The notes: generated by a model not told the origin, from the letters alone. 64,000 nucleotides of DNA from Alternaria dauci (GCF_042100115.1 NC_091279.1:2685199-2749198), one strand, 5' to 3'; positions 19,201 through 30,418 are shown, counted from the stretch's first letter. Numbers and translations are program-made.

Positions 19201-20117
19201 ATACTGGATCAGCGCCATAATGTCAGCTCTAGCGGCGTGCCGCATTGACTGTGTGCCTGGTTCATACCATGGCCGATTGAGCTACCGGAGAATGACGCGG
19301 CTAGTCGGTAACGTTCCGGCCCCATCCGCTATAGCGGCGAGACCGGGCAGCCTCAAGCGGGCAGCGATTGAGGCAGTACACCAAGCAAAGCGGCGCTCGC
19401 AAACAAAGAGTACTATCGACTTTGGTTGCCAAATCCCTTTTAACGCCATCCCGCCGCTAGTTGAAAAAGGTTTTCAGCAGTTGGACGGCCAGTTCTCAAA
19501 GTCCGGCATGAATCAGAAGGTTCGTGAACACTACCACAGAGCACGTCAGTGCCTCATCGAGTGCTTAGGTCAGCCAAAATGCGATCTAATGCTCATGTTG
19601 GTGTTAACCCTTGCATCCTCTTCAGCTACCCCTACTGTAGCGGTGAATGCGACTGAGTTTTCCAAAGGACCAACCAAGAACTCTGAAATGTTTGCGGCCG
19701 CCTTGGTAACAAGAATGCTCTGGTCTCTTCGACCAGATTACTTCCCGTCGGAGGAAGACGATGGTTGGGTGCTTTCGGTACGGGAGATGACGAAGAAGAT
19801 TGGTAAGACTTCCCTAAGAGAGGCCCTTTTCCCAAGTAAGAAGCATTGCTAACATAGTACTATCTGGGGTAGAGCACAAAGGTTGCAACAACCGCTTCCT
19901 TCGACAACTGCAATGGATTCGGGTTACTAGTGGGCGTCGAGACTCCCCAAGGAACAGCGACATAGCGATCAACTATGATTCCGTTCTTGAGAAGAGACGT
20001 ACAGAGTTAATGCGACTACGGAGCGATGCTAAAGGTTTTATTCAATGCGTGTTTGGTAGTTCTGATTATGCATGGGTTGACCGATGTCATACTATTATAC
20101 AGGAGTCCCCAGTGTAG
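16221..20117 (+). CDS. Large unrecognised protein, 4 exons (unit B)
   Basis: Four exons: 16221-16446, 16493-18944, 18991-19835 and 19882-20117, coding for 1252 residues. Introns are GTGAGT...TAG, GTTCGT...CAG and GTAAGA...AAG, each exactly 46 nt, in phases 1, 2 and 1. The joins restore one frame and bridge three partial open frames into one protein. The N-terminus (1-75) is very acidic. About residue 327 begins a DDETSDS repeat (four perfect 21-nt units) followed by Asn/Asp/Ser-rich NDLSNS-type repeats, then a Pro-rich linker. The remaining ~850 residues look globular with mixed alpha/beta character. I see no Walker motif, zinc finger or DDE/RNase H signature and cannot name a family. It follows the ParB-like gene on the same strand, 158 bp after its stop, and converges on the 640-residue gene. 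Confidence 0.65.
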
Positions 20118-20757
20118 AGTAAGCTATTATAGCTTCCACTATAATTTTACATCTTCTCTCCTATAAAACACGTATATACTATATACATCTTCTATCCTAT
20201 ACAGCTTTTGAAGAGATTAATACACGTTACGTAGTGTTATGATTTTTTAAAATATTTCGTATTAACTGTAAATTCAGAAAAACACCAACCCCAATATTAA
20301 CCGTACTATCGTTGTCGCATGTAATCCGTTTCTTAATCTTAACTGTGTCTCTTCTCTACTATTTACATAATTAACGTAATAGTAAAAAGACGCAGGCACT
20401 AGAGAATAGAGCCTGCGAAGTCTACATTGCATTAGTGGCTGAAGTAGCACAGTGTAGAGGCATCCTGTTACTATTCTCCGCAGGCAAAGGTAATAGCACC
20501 TTGCGCGGCAACCTTTAAGGAAAAGAGAGGAAGCCGCTATGTGTTTCGCTCTTCTTTGTAGTTATTTGTAGATTTGTAGCCTGCGGTGTTGTTGACTTAT
20601 CTGTATCGCAATACGACAGCAGCTTCCTAGCAGGCTGTAATCGTCGAGAGCCACGGTACAGCCGGTGACTTAGACGACAGACCTAGCCTAACACTAAATT
20701 GGCAAGCTTCCGCAACACGGACGCATACACCCCACCTGCTAATAAGCACCGCTATGA
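20118..20757. other. Convergent intergenic region (unit B)
   Basis: Lies between two genes that point toward each other, so it should contain both transcript ends. The left part is A+T-rich (20120-20370). A stem GCAGGC ... GCCTGC with a loop of 13 bases occurs at 20392-20416, and CGCAGGC recurs at 20479-20485. No gene seen. The equivalent is 44901-45540. Confidence 0.5.
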
Positions 20758-22748
20758 CTAGCAACTCTCGTCTACCTCACTACTTCCGTAGAGTGTCGCT
20801 AGAAGCTCAGCATTGTGCTCTTCGAGCCCATCACTCTTTTTCCGCAGCGCATAGTTCAGGGTCGTCAGGTAACCCGGTTTATTGTTCAACCTATAGGGCT
20901 TACAGGACAGAATAATTCAAGTACCGACATCTGTCGCAATGGCGCCGGCGATGCCGGGATACTTTCCGATGCGTCAGAATCAGTGTCATCTTCGGCTTCG
21001 CTGTCTGGAATCTCTGTTAACCCCACCGCCGTAGCTAGCGCATTCGCTTCAATGCTAAGCCTCTCCTTTCCAGCAATCGGCGCACCAGTAATTCCATCCG
21101 GCCCTAGCCAGGCTTCGAGGGCCCTGCTTGCCGTGCAAATTTCCGGCCGTTCGCGCTTCACTAGCTCAAGAAAAACATCGCGCTGGTTCTTCCGCAGCAC
21201 ACGCTCGAGCCAATGGTTTGAGACCTCTTCGTGGGGTATGAGCAGCAGCGATCCCCAGCCTAGAGCTTGAACTATGTCGAACCATCGTGTCGCTCGCTTT
21301 AGGCGGTAACGAAAGGCTGCGTGGTCAGATTTAGATGGTGATTGGCAAACCAGATGGACCAAATATGTGATAGCCTCTGTTCGTGCCTGGCCCTTCCCGT
21401 ACCTGTTGCGAGTTCTGTCGTTACTGGCTAGACGATCAGCGACCTGGATTTCGTCGACCTTGCGAGCGTACGCCTTCCCTAGCAAAGCGAAAGCCCAGCG
21501 AGTGCCAATGTTTACAGCTGCAAGCATCGTCTCGTACCGTGTGCACATGTCCCAGGCAAAGCAGAATGCATTGTCGGCATCAGTATGAAGTGTTGCGCTA
21601 CTATCCACTGACTGCGACATTTGCGTCTGGGTAAGAACATAACGATCTACTGGTTTTACCAAGAACGGCGTGCCCTGTTTCCGCCAATTATGCAGGAACT
21701 GCGCAGCGCTGTACTGCGAGGTTGCATTTCCAAAAGCACGCGCTTTTGCTAGCATGCTGCAGGCAGTATAGTAGGGTGTTGGCGAGGCTGTATAGAAATC
21801 AGCATCTTCCGCGACTTTTTGCTTGAAGATCCAAGAGATCGTCGGCTCATCGTCTGGCGCAATGCTGCCGTACGCCATACGTTCCTGCGCAGGCATCTTC
21901 TCAGGCGGTTCCTTTAAGCCTATCGCCTCGAGCTTTATTACACGCGATCTTTCTAGCTTTCTTGTACGCCGTAGCTCTGCAAGACGATTCTTGTTTGTAA
22001 CTGTTGCGGACCTCTTTACGGATAGAGGCGTCGTCGCACTCTGGTTTTCGCTGTCCTCGTCGCTTGTTCCGCGCTCGTGTCCCCCCTCCGCTCTAGCTGT
22101 GTCTTTGCCAGCGTGTACTGTCATAGTGTTGACTTCGCTAGCCCTAGCCGTCGATTCGTCCGCGCTGTCCTCCTGTATTGCTAGGCGGTTTAAGCTGTTG
22201 GCACGGATCTCGCTGCGAATAGGCGATGAGGAGGCTGGACGTTTACGGTACGGCACAAGGTCGCCTGTAGCCCTCTGTGCTGATGGCGGTATGCTATCGT
22301 CCTTGTCTGAGTCTATAGCCATGCGGTCCTCCGCGATGCCTTCCGTTGGCGTCATTAGCCGCGCTGTAGTTAAGTTTCTAGGCTCTAGAGACTTACTACT
22401 AGCAAAGTCCATAGCAGCGCTTGTGAGACGCCCCCAATTTTCTGCGTCAAGTGTGCTGGCACCCAGCGTCTCTTTCAGCAGCCATATCGCATCTAGTGTC
22501 GAGTGGGCTATGAAAACCGGCTTGCACGCTTCGTCGTCGCCTACTTCTGGAACGATCCATCCCGCGTATCGTACATCGCCTGGTACACGGCATGGTTCTG
22601 CGAGACGACGCGCAAGAAATCTGCTGTAGGACGGGTTAGGTGGGCTGTATGCTAAGTTGTTAGCGACTGTAGCGTCCCACTGTGCAGGAAAGCCTCTTCC
22701 GCTGTGTTTATCCTGACAATGGTCACTATCGAGCTGTAACTGATCCAT
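20758..22748 (-). CDS. Unrecognised 640-residue protein, probably 2 exons (unit B)
   Basis: The first exon reads from the ATG at 22748 and is open to a stop at 20886. A GTAAGC donor at 20903 is followed by coding-like sequence in another frame, so I propose exon 2 at 20758-20835 after a 68-nt intron (acceptor AAAAAG). This replaces five residues with 25. Without splicing the protein is 620 residues. The N-terminal third is variable, Ser/Asp/Glu/Arg-rich and likely disordered, with a basic stretch (about 255-280, NKNRLAELRRTRKLERSR). The C-terminal half looks helical and globular, ending in an acidic EAEDDTDSD tail. No known domain recognised. It is transcribed toward the large unknown gene and away from the SNF2-like gene. 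Confidence 0.6.
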
Positions 22749-23192
22749 TTTAGAACCAAGGCTGACGCTCTAAGCCAGCGATTAGTGTGTGGGTAGAAAA
22801 GTAGTAAGAATAACAGCAGAGAAAAGAAGACGTGGCATGGAAAGCAGGGGGCCAGGGCGTGCCGGCAAGGTGCGGCATATAGTCGCACCGACTAACAAGG
22901 TAGAGTACGGTCCCTAATCCCAGAAGAGGTCGCGTCCTTGAGTGTAGAATACATGTTATTTCTCTTTTTAGAGTGCTATTCTTATATAATATTGAATACT
23001 AAAGTTTAGTTGTTGAAGACACGAAAGATCTCAAAGAGGTAGTCCTAGATAGGGAGGGTCGCTCTGCCTCGTACATCTAAGAGCGCAGTTCCAAATAATA
23101 TAACACTAGTATTTGCCTTTAGAGGTGCAGCGTGAAGAAGGTTGGAGCGCCAGCCCTAAGGTAGTTAAAGCGTCCGAATGTTCCAGCTGCAA
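22749..23192. promoter_or_regulatory. Upstream region of the 640-residue gene (unit B)
   Basis: About 440 bp before the ATG of the minus-strand gene. It includes an A+T-rich patch with TATATAATATTG (22984-22995) that could serve as a promoter element, about 240 bp from the ATG. Nothing else recognisable. The equivalent is 47532-47975. Confidence 0.4.
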
Positions 23193-23255
23193 GGTTGCGA
23201 TATGGCTTGGGACGCAAGTTGCCGCAACGGTTGGTTGCCAGCGAGGGCAAGTTAC
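23193..23255. repeat. Isolated partial copy of the 68-bp repeat (unit B)
   Basis: A single ~60-bp match to the 68-bp monomer (TTGCGATATGGCTTGGGACG and onward), with TGCCAGC for TGCTAGC and CAAGTTACG at its end. It lies almost 1 kb from the six-copy array, on the other side of the foldback element and the broken gene. Confidence 0.85.
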
Positions 23256-23333
23256 GCAGAGACCACGGTATGGCTTCATACACCTACTAACACCTTTTGG
23301 GCAACTCTCTGGACTGTCCAAGGTACTGCATGA

Positions 23334-23756
23334 CAGAGTTGTCAACAATCAAGCCAATCAAGCTGGGTGCCCCAGCTTAGCTTGATTAGTGGGTACCTCT
23401 ACCTCAGCTTAGCTTGATTGGCTTGATGGTTAAAATTAATAAGCTTGGCTTGTTTAGCTTGATTAGCTTAACAAAATTAATCCCCCTTTCAAGAAGCTTA
23501 AAAGGGGATAGTGTAGGGGTATCCTTATATAATCTTATCACCACGTGATCTTATCACCACGTGACCTTACTTACTTACTTTAACCTTCTTTATAGAGTAT
23601 TAATTCTATCAAGCCAATCAAGCCAAACAATCAAGCTAGCTTATAGTAGCTTGGCTTAATTGATTTATACCTCTACTCTAGCTTGGCTTGATTGATACGC
23701 CAGCTTGATGCCCCAGCTTGATAGCGATCAAGCTGGCTTGATTGTTGACAAGTCTG
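23334..23756. mobile_element. 423-bp foldback/MITE-like element with terminal inverted repeats (unit B)
   Basis: Ends are inverted repeats of 22 bp with one mismatch. The perfect 17-bp core is TTGTCAACAATCAAGCC at 23339-23355 and its complement at 23735-23751. The interior is filled with further direct and inverted CAATCAAGCC/GGCTTGATTG motifs, a CCCCCTTT ... AAAAGGGG stem (23483-23508) and a tandem 16-bp repeat carrying CACGTG (about 23535-23568). No open frame, so non-autonomous if mobile. I could not define a target-site duplication. It abuts the broken gene, whose frame runs into the right inverted repeat, consistent with insertion there. Confidence 0.7.
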
Positions 23757-24171
23757 CTGCATGAACAGACGGTTGTTGAACCAATGAACAAACTGATTCC
23801 TAATGGTTGTCGCTGTAGAGAAAACGTCGAGGTAGGCAGTATACTCAGTCCTGGACGGCACGCTGGGACTCTGCCTTGGCCACTGGTTCCTCAGATCTTC
23901 CACGAACGAGTCGATCGCCCTAGTTTGATTCTCCTGAAATGCGGCGTGCAATCCTGTCGTGATGCTGCTGTTCAGTCTCCGATTCTCGCTTTGGTAGATT
24001 CGCTTCATTGGAATCTGCAAACGCCTTGGTGTTGCACAGCACCGTGTTCCGAATCGCATTCTTGTTGAAGTCCTGTCCCTGGTCTAGCTCGTATTTCAGT
24101 GCAGTAGGTGGCTGTACCGCCGAGAGCTTATATACCCTATAGGCTGCAGCTAGAGCCTGTATCGCATCCAT
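23757..24171 (-). pseudogene. Frameshifted and truncated unknown gene (unit B)
   Basis: From the ATG at 24171 one frame runs 83 codons, ending at 23920. A second frame, overlapping it, continues with coding-like sequence (ENQTRAIDSFVEDLRNQWP and onward) until it enters the inverted repeat of the foldback element. One frameshift near 23935-23960 would join the two. No splice signals explain the change. I recognise no domain. Best read as a gene remnant broken by a frameshift and by insertion of the foldback element. Confidence 0.45.
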
Positions 24172-24221
24172 GTCTGACTTTTCGGCGTAAGCCGTCGTAC
24201 AAAACTATGTCATTAGATCAC

Positions 24222-24629
24222 GATATGGCTTGGGAAGCAAGTTGCCGCAACGGTTGGTTGCTAGCGAGGGCACGTTGCGAAGCGGTTGCGATATGGCTTG
24301 GGACGCAAGTTGCCGCAACGGTTGGTTGCTAGCGAGGGCACGTTGCGAAGCGGTTGCGATATGGCTTGGGACGCAAGTTGCCGCAACGGTTGGTTGCTAG
24401 CGAGGGCACGTTGCGAAGCGGTTGCGATATGGCTTGGGACGCAAGTTGCCGCAACGGTTGGTTGCTAGCGAGGGCACGTTGCGAAGCGGTTGCGATATGG
24501 CTTGGGACGCAAGTTGCCGCAACGGTTGGTTGCTAGCGAGGGCACGTTGCGAAGCGGTTGCGATATGGCTTGGGACGCAAGTTGCCGCAACGGTTGGTTG
24601 CTAGCGAGGGCACATTGCGAAGCGGTTGC
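24222..24629. repeat. 68-bp tandem repeat, 6 units (unit B)
   Basis: Same six monomers as at 76-483, including the variant bases in the first and last units, so the array was duplicated as a block. Confidence 0.95.
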
Positions 24630-24946
24630 GAAGCATGGAGTAGTATTTAGTGTGGTAGGTTGCATTCGGCCTGACTCGGAAGACCACGCGCCCGCAAGTC
24701 AGGCTGACAGCAGCGCTTCCACTCACAACGTTACCTAGGTACAGCAGTAACTTGCTATTGCTAACAGAGGCAACTTTCTAGGCTTCCTACAGTGGCAGCA
24801 GTAGGCAATACGTACAGCGTTACTCTATGTTAGTCTGGTGCGCCTATATCGGTATTGAGTCATGGGATCGATTTTGTACTACAGACTACTTGAGAAAGTT
24901 ACAGTATGTCTCCGCGATTTCCGGGCAGTCATTCCTTCAAAGTATC

Positions 24947-27900
24947 TCAGTCTTGCGCCTTTATCGTGCTCTGAAAATAGCCTTTAGCTTGGAGGTTCTT
25001 GACTATCCTCATGTCAATGGTGTCTCGGCATCCTTGAGGGGCAGTAGTTGTCAGCCATTCAACGAAGACTTCGGCGAACCTCGTATTAATGCGATGTTGG
25101 CGTTTCGCAGCCTGTTCAGCAATATGCGCGTTACTCTGAGGCTCAAGACCATGCAAGATGTTGCCCTCTGTAAGCGATATTGACTGACACATCGCGCCCG
25201 TTGCACCCACGAGAATATAGACGCCATCGTCGACCTTGCCGCCCCCCTCATCCCAGACCTTCTTCCACTTGGGTACTTCCTTGTCCCGTGTCACGGCGTT
25301 GTAGGCATGAACAACGTGTTTCTCTCCAAACGTTTGGCAGATGTAAGCGTAGATCAGAGCACGTGACAATGTCGAGCTCGCGAGTACGACGTACTTGGCT
25401 CTGTACTCTAGGGTTTCTCCTTGGTGTGCGCGAGGACGGGGATGGGGAATGGTCGTCTTCTTGTTGCGTAGCTCTTCCAACGTCTTGTGAATGTATGCGA
25501 CCTTGGCTGAGCCCTTGCAAGCCTCCAATGCAATGTCCCAGATGAATGAGTGTCGAATTGTGTCGCTGTTCACAAGAGCTGTGCGGAGGTTTTCGTTGTT
25601 ATTACTGAGACTGCGGTGAGGGTCGAGGATCCGATCTCCGATAAGCTGGTCGGCATCCCAATTGTTGATTGCGGCCATAAGGTTAGGAAAGATGCTGACA
25701 TGTCGCGCAATGCGGTAGGCCTCGGAGTCTGCGACTGCGCCTGGGGGCATGGTGGGCTTGGACTTCTTGCTGCTCTCTCCCCCTTGGTCTTCCCAGGCCT
25801 CCACTTCCTTCTCGTAATGCTGTTTGACCGCGGCTAGCACGCGAGACTCTTCTTGTTCCACGTTAGCGAAGTAACACGCATCGTGCTGCAGATACGTGAA
25901 GTTGACAGTAAGCTTTGCTGTGACAACGTTGAGGGGTTTGCGCCAGGGATCCAGACTGTCGGTGTCGCGCATTATGAAACACCACCGAACCATGTCCCGA
26001 AAATTGTTCAGCATGTCCTTGATCTCGCCGGACTGGAGTTGCTTGTCGAGCGCGGACTGTACTTTGTTCTTTTCCTTCTCGGTTTTACAACGCTGCATCC
26101 CGTCGTGATACTTCTTGTAGCTATTGAGGAGCTTTCTCCACACTGCAGTACAATCTACCCCTTTCAAATTGGCTAAAGCTTTGGCGCCTGGATCGGTGGA
26201 CTGCTTTTGTACTAACCGCTGGATCACGTGGTCGGCGAATCCTAACACCAGGTCGACCCCGTTCGTGAGAGCTGTGCCCGTCTGACCTACTATACCAGTA
26301 CGATGATCATTGGGCCTGTAGTCCAAAATGGGGTCGATGATGTGGGTGTAGGTTTGAGTTTTTGTACCCGGGGCGGTATGCAGCTCGTCGACCATGATTA
26401 TTGCAGCGCAACCAACGAATGTGACCAACCACACCTCGACCCTCACACCTTTGTCGTCTGTCCATATTTGCATGCGACGAGCCTGCCAAGGGCCGAGACC
26501 ATCAAGCGCAGGCAATCGTGAAGTGTCCATATGCGTCTTGGCGCACAGGCTCAGCTGTGCTCTCAACGCCGCCCTCTTCTTAGTATGCCTCTTGTCGGTC
26601 TTTTCTAACTGTTGTTTTAGCCTCTTGTACTGAGGGGGCGCAGAGGTATCGACAAGCGTGCCAAAGATCTTCGTCTTCCAAGACTCGCGAGTTGAGACTA
26701 TCAAGAACCTAACGCTCGTCTTTTGAGGTCTGAAGTCCGATGTCTCAGGGACGCTGTTTGCCCATTCCTTAGTCGGGTTGTTCAACTTCCACACCTTGTT
26801 GTACTCCCCATAGGCCAATCGTGATTTCAACCAGTTAGGGCGACGGTTGACTTCATCCCACTCTTTTGGTGTCATGCTAGAGTAGATGCTGTTCTTCGCA
26901 CCGCCATAACGCTGTACAATCTCTTCGCCCGTACCGTGCAAGACTATCAGCTTCGGTGGCTTGTACTCTGATCCTTGAGCCAAGTGGGCGCTGCCACCCA
27001 TGATCATACGCCATGCTTGTACCAATGTTTCAAGGCCTGCTGCACTCGCAACAAAGTAGGTGCATCCAAACAGATTCGGCGTCTCTATCTCGTCTCCGTT
27101 CGATTTGAGAGCAGTGTAGGGGAAGTCTGGCGTCGCGCTGATGCCGAGGCGCTGGTACGATCTAGCAAAATTGAGATACCATATGAGGACATCGGTGATC
27201 GTCTTGCCCATGCCCATGTCGTCGGCGATGACAAGTGCTCCTCGGTCGCCGGCGAGGACATCCAAGCCATCCTTGGCGCCGACCAACTGATGGGGTAGCG
27301 GGTGGAAATCTGGGTTTAAGCCGACCCCAGTTCCGAGGTTGATCTGGTCGCCTTTGAGGTCGTCGAGCGCAAGGCCGAAGGTTTGCGCGGCTAAGTCCCA
27401 CAAGTCTATGTTCGACTTTTGCGCGTGCGCAAAAGCAGACATACCATCCATCTTCACCTTCATAGTGCTCGAGAAATGCGCGTTTGCCTGGGTCTTAGCT
27501 TGTTCGTTCAATGGGGGTTGTTCCGGTTCGCCTTCGTCTAACATGCATTCTTCTAGCACCTCTTCATCGTCTACGAGAATGTCCATGTTGTTACTAGACT
27601 CGCTGTCACTAGAATCGCTGCTACCACTATCGTCGCTGATATGTATTGGGTCGTCTAGTCCGCTACCGTGGTAGCTATTAGAAGGGAAGGTCTCGACAAA
27701 CTTGAGAAAGGACTTAGGTGCGCTGGACGGTGGTTTGGCAGGTCTGGCGAGCGGTAGCAGATTCACGGGTGTGAACGACGAGGGTTGAAGTGTGCGGGGG
27801 AAGGCGATGCTGTTATTCCTGGACATGTATGACGAGAACGGACCTACAGGATGCTGCTTGTGTGCGCTGTTGCTAGGTGTGGATTCTTCCCTCGACCAGG

Positions 27901-29308
27901 ATAATGGATGTATGTTGGCCGCCAAATCTAGTATCTCCTTGAGTGTCTTGGGTGTAAGCTCCTTACTTTCCGGTGGGACGGCTTCGGAGGAGGCAACTTG
28001 CATGTGGGTGGCATCTTGTTGCTGGTCACCTTGCACCTCTGCTGGCGGGGCGGGCTCGGAGGAGGCAACTTGCATGTGGGTGGCATCTTGTTGCTGACCA
28101 TCTTGCACCTCTGCTGGCGGGGCGGGCTCGGAGGAGGCAACTTGCATGTGGGTGGCATCTTGTTGCTGGTCACCTTGCACCTCTGCTGGCGGGGCGGGCT
28201 CGGAGGAGGCAACTTGCATGTGGGTGGCATCTTGTTGCTGACCATCTTGCACCTCTGCTGGCGGGGCGGGCTCGGAGGAGGCAACTTGCATGTGGGTGGC
28301 ATCTTGTTGCTGGTCACCTTGCACCTCTGCTGGCGGGGCGGGCTCGGAGGAGGCAACTTGCATGTGGGTGGCATCTTGTTGCTGACCATCTTGCACCTCT
28401 GCTGGCGGGACGACTTTGGAGGAGGCAACTTGCGTGTCGGTTACGTTCAATCTAACCGTCGTGACAAACACTACGGCTGTGCCAGCTGGGATTTCTCGCA
28501 TAGCAAAGTTGAATCCACCTTGGCTTCCAATTCCGATATGCTGATTTGCTCTTGGAGCGATAAACAAGCGGCCCTTGAAGTCGAATCCATCGAGTCCTAG
28601 GCCTTGCGCAGTTTCGTAGCATTGCTCAGCTTCGTCGCGTAGTTTTTCCCAGTTGGGGATGCCCTCCCAACATATGTCACTGAATTCGACCATGCTGACT
28701 ACTTCGCTGATCTCTCCATCCTTTACGGCGCATATATGTACCTGTGTGTCGAGATTTGAAGCGGTTGGCATGGGAGGATTAGCAGGCTTGTCGTTGTTCG
28801 GAGTAGGCGTGAATCCTGTAGGAACGGTTCTGGATCGAGAGCGCTTAGGTGGGTGGTCTTTGGAGTTGTGCGTTGATTCTGGCGATAACTCGCGCTTTTG
28901 GAGTGTAGAGGTTGCCGTCAAGGGGTTGGGGGTTGGGGCTTTAGCATGGTCGCCTTCCGCTTTACGCTTCCTCAGGCGATTGAGAGAATGTGTGATCAAC
29001 TTGCTAATCGCCATTGTCCTCCACGCCTTGGGTTCGTTGCGGAAGTCGGGTACGGACTTCCAGACCAGGGCGTGTAGGTTCTTGTTCAGGTCTTCATTGG
29101 CAGTGTCGCTGAGCTTTGCTGCACCTCGATTGCGTGCATCGGGGTAGTTGTCCACAAGAATCTTGTCAATCGTCCTGGCTATCTCCTTTTGTCTGGTGGC
29201 GTCGTCGATGCCGAAGCCGCGGAAGATCTCTGTTTGGTTCCCCGAGTAGCTAAGGGAGCTGGGGTCGCCTGCCGGTGGATGGGCGGGTGACTGCGTGTTA
29301 TCGTCCAT
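24947..29308 (-). CDS. SNF2-like superfamily 2 helicase/ATPase (unit B)
   Basis: Same 1453-residue protein as the unit A copy (801-5162), with the same motifs and six 72-nt repeats. I found no base difference on reading. The ATG at 29308 is chosen for the same reason. Confidence 0.85.
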   Translation of the reverse strand: MDDNTQSPAHPPAGDPSSLSYSGNQTEIFRGFGIDDATRQKEIARTIDKILVDNYPDARNRGAAKLSDTANEDLNKNLHALVWKSVPDFRNEPKAWRTMAISKLITHSLNRLRKRKAEGDHAKAPTPNPLTATSTLQKRELSPESTHNSKDHPPKRSRSRTVPTGFTPTPNNDKPANPPMPTASNLDTQVHICAVKDGEISEVVSMVEFSDICWEGIPNWEKLRDEAEQCYETAQGLGLDGFDFKGRLFIAPRANQHIGIGSQGGFNFAMREIPAGTAVVFVTTVRLNVTDTQVASSKVVPPAEVQDGQQQDATHMQVASSEPAPPAEVQGDQQQDATHMQVASSEPAPPAEVQDGQQQDATHMQVASSEPAPPAEVQGDQQQDATHMQVASSEPAPPAEVQDGQQQDATHMQVASSEPAPPAEVQGDQQQDATHMQVASSEAVPPESKELTPKTLKEILDLAANIHPLSWSREESTPSNSAHKQHPVGPFSSYMSRNNSIAFPRTLQPSSFTPVNLLPLARPAKPPSSAPKSFLKFVETFPSNSYHGSGLDDPIHISDDSGSSDSSDSESSNNMDILVDDEEVLEECMLDEGEPEQPPLNEQAKTQANAHFSSTMKVKMDGMSAFAHAQKSNIDLWDLAAQTFGLALDDLKGDQINLGTGVGLNPDFHPLPHQLVGAKDGLDVLAGDRGALVIADDMGMGKTITDVLIWYLNFARSYQRLGISATPDFPYTALKSNGDEIETPNLFGCTYFVASAAGLETLVQAWRMIMGGSAHLAQGSEYKPPKLIVLHGTGEEIVQRYGGAKNSIYSSMTPKEWDEVNRRPNWLKSRLAYGEYNKVWKLNNPTKEWANSVPETSDFRPQKTSVRFLIVSTRESWKTKIFGTLVDTSAPPQYKRLKQQLEKTDKRHTKKRAALRAQLSLCAKTHMDTSRLPALDGLGPWQARRMQIWTDDKGVRVEVWLVTFVGCAAIIMVDELHTAPGTKTQTYTHIIDPILDYRPNDHRTGIVGQTGTALTNGVDLVLGFADHVIQRLVQKQSTDPGAKALANLKGVDCTAVWRKLLNSYKKYHDGMQRCKTEKEKNKVQSALDKQLQSGEIKDMLNNFRDMVRWCFIMRDTDSLDPWRKPLNVVTAKLTVNFTYLQHDACYFANVEQEESRVLAAVKQHYEKEVEAWEDQGGESSKKSKPTMPPGAVADSEAYRIARHVSIFPNLMAAINNWDADQLIGDRILDPHRSLSNNNENLRTALVNSDTIRHSFIWDIALEACKGSAKVAYIHKTLEELRNKKTTIPHPRPRAHQGETLEYRAKYVVLASSTLSRALIYAYICQTFGEKHVVHAYNAVTRDKEVPKWKKVWDEGGGKVDDGVYILVGATGAMCQSISLTEGNILHGLEPQSNAHIAEQAAKRQHRINTRFAEVFVEWLTTTAPQGCRDTIDMRIVKNLQAKGYFQSTIKAQD
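27987..28418 (-). repeat. 72-nt in-frame coding repeat, 6 units (unit B)
   Basis: Identical in number and order to the unit A array (alternating DG and GD forms). Confidence 0.93.
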
Positions 29309-30418
29309 CCTAGTCACCCGTGGTAGAAGGTGTATGCAGGTTGACGATGCTGCGGTACGTGGTGGGTGGGTGGTGTTGCGGCGAGCGTCGCAACGTTCGT
29401 GTTGTGGCAACATGCGCGAGGAAACAGCCGGAGAGCGGTGAAAAGTGAAAGGGGAAGCTCCCAGTAATTTTAGCCTCGTCGCCCGTACTGAGCCTAGTAG
29501 AACGATGACCAGGAGTAGGGCATAGTATAGCCACCCGGTTCTGGCGTGAGCGCTCACTGTTGAGCATTGCGGGTACAGCGCACAAGACTCTGACGCGGGC
29601 TCACGTTGCGTACGCGCGAAACAGAGAAAGTTGATAAAAGATATGGGGATCACCCGAGTGTATAGAAAGCGAGCAGAGGGAGAAGAGAGACAAGGAGCAG
29701 GGAAAGTAGGGAGAGACATGGGGATCACCCAAACGCAGTTCTGGCCGTCATCGTGAACTGAATCGAGCATAGAAGTTGATAGAACCAAACAAAAGAAAGC
29801 GAAAAGAGATATGGGGATCACCCAGCCGTAGGACTAACTGTAGTCGCGAAGGAGAGAGCCAAGACGTAGCCGGCTACACGCTGCGCATTGCTGTGGCCTT
29901 GACGCTCGCTAGATCTCCCATTCACCTTGGCATGTCCTCGCTTATTTGTATGGCCGGTCCGATAGTTATCTTCCTATTGCCCAAAGGTCGACTGGCTGTC
30001 CACTTCTGTCTCTTGGTACCAACTTGTAGAACTCGGGTGATCCCCATATCCTCTTCGCGTCCCTATCGTTCTCCATCCAATCCTTCTTTTCACGTGTCTT
30101 TATCTTGCTCCTCGCTTCCTCACGCACAACCCAAGGTGAGCAACGCAAAATTTGCTTGGCGTTAGCGTCTCTCGCGCTCGCGCTACCTAGTCCTGCACAA
30201 ATAACACTTTCCTCCACACCAACTACTTGACACCTTCCCCGAATTGCTTCTCTTGAAAGCAAACCACTCTCAACGTCGATATCTCTACCTACCCATTGAC
30301 CCTTGTCGGTAAGTTGTTGTGGCCTCCTGTTCCGCTGATCGATTGCTAACGATGTGCTGTCCGTATAGAAACAAAGTCTCACCTACCGTTGAAACTCTGT
30401 TTTTGCATATCGTCCAGC
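29309..30418. promoter_or_regulatory. Divergent promoter region between the helicase genes (unit B)
   Basis: Carries ATGGGGATCACCC at 29643, 29718 and 29811 and inverted at 30035-30047. It also has the 5'-UTR intron at 30309-30368. Confidence 0.7.
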
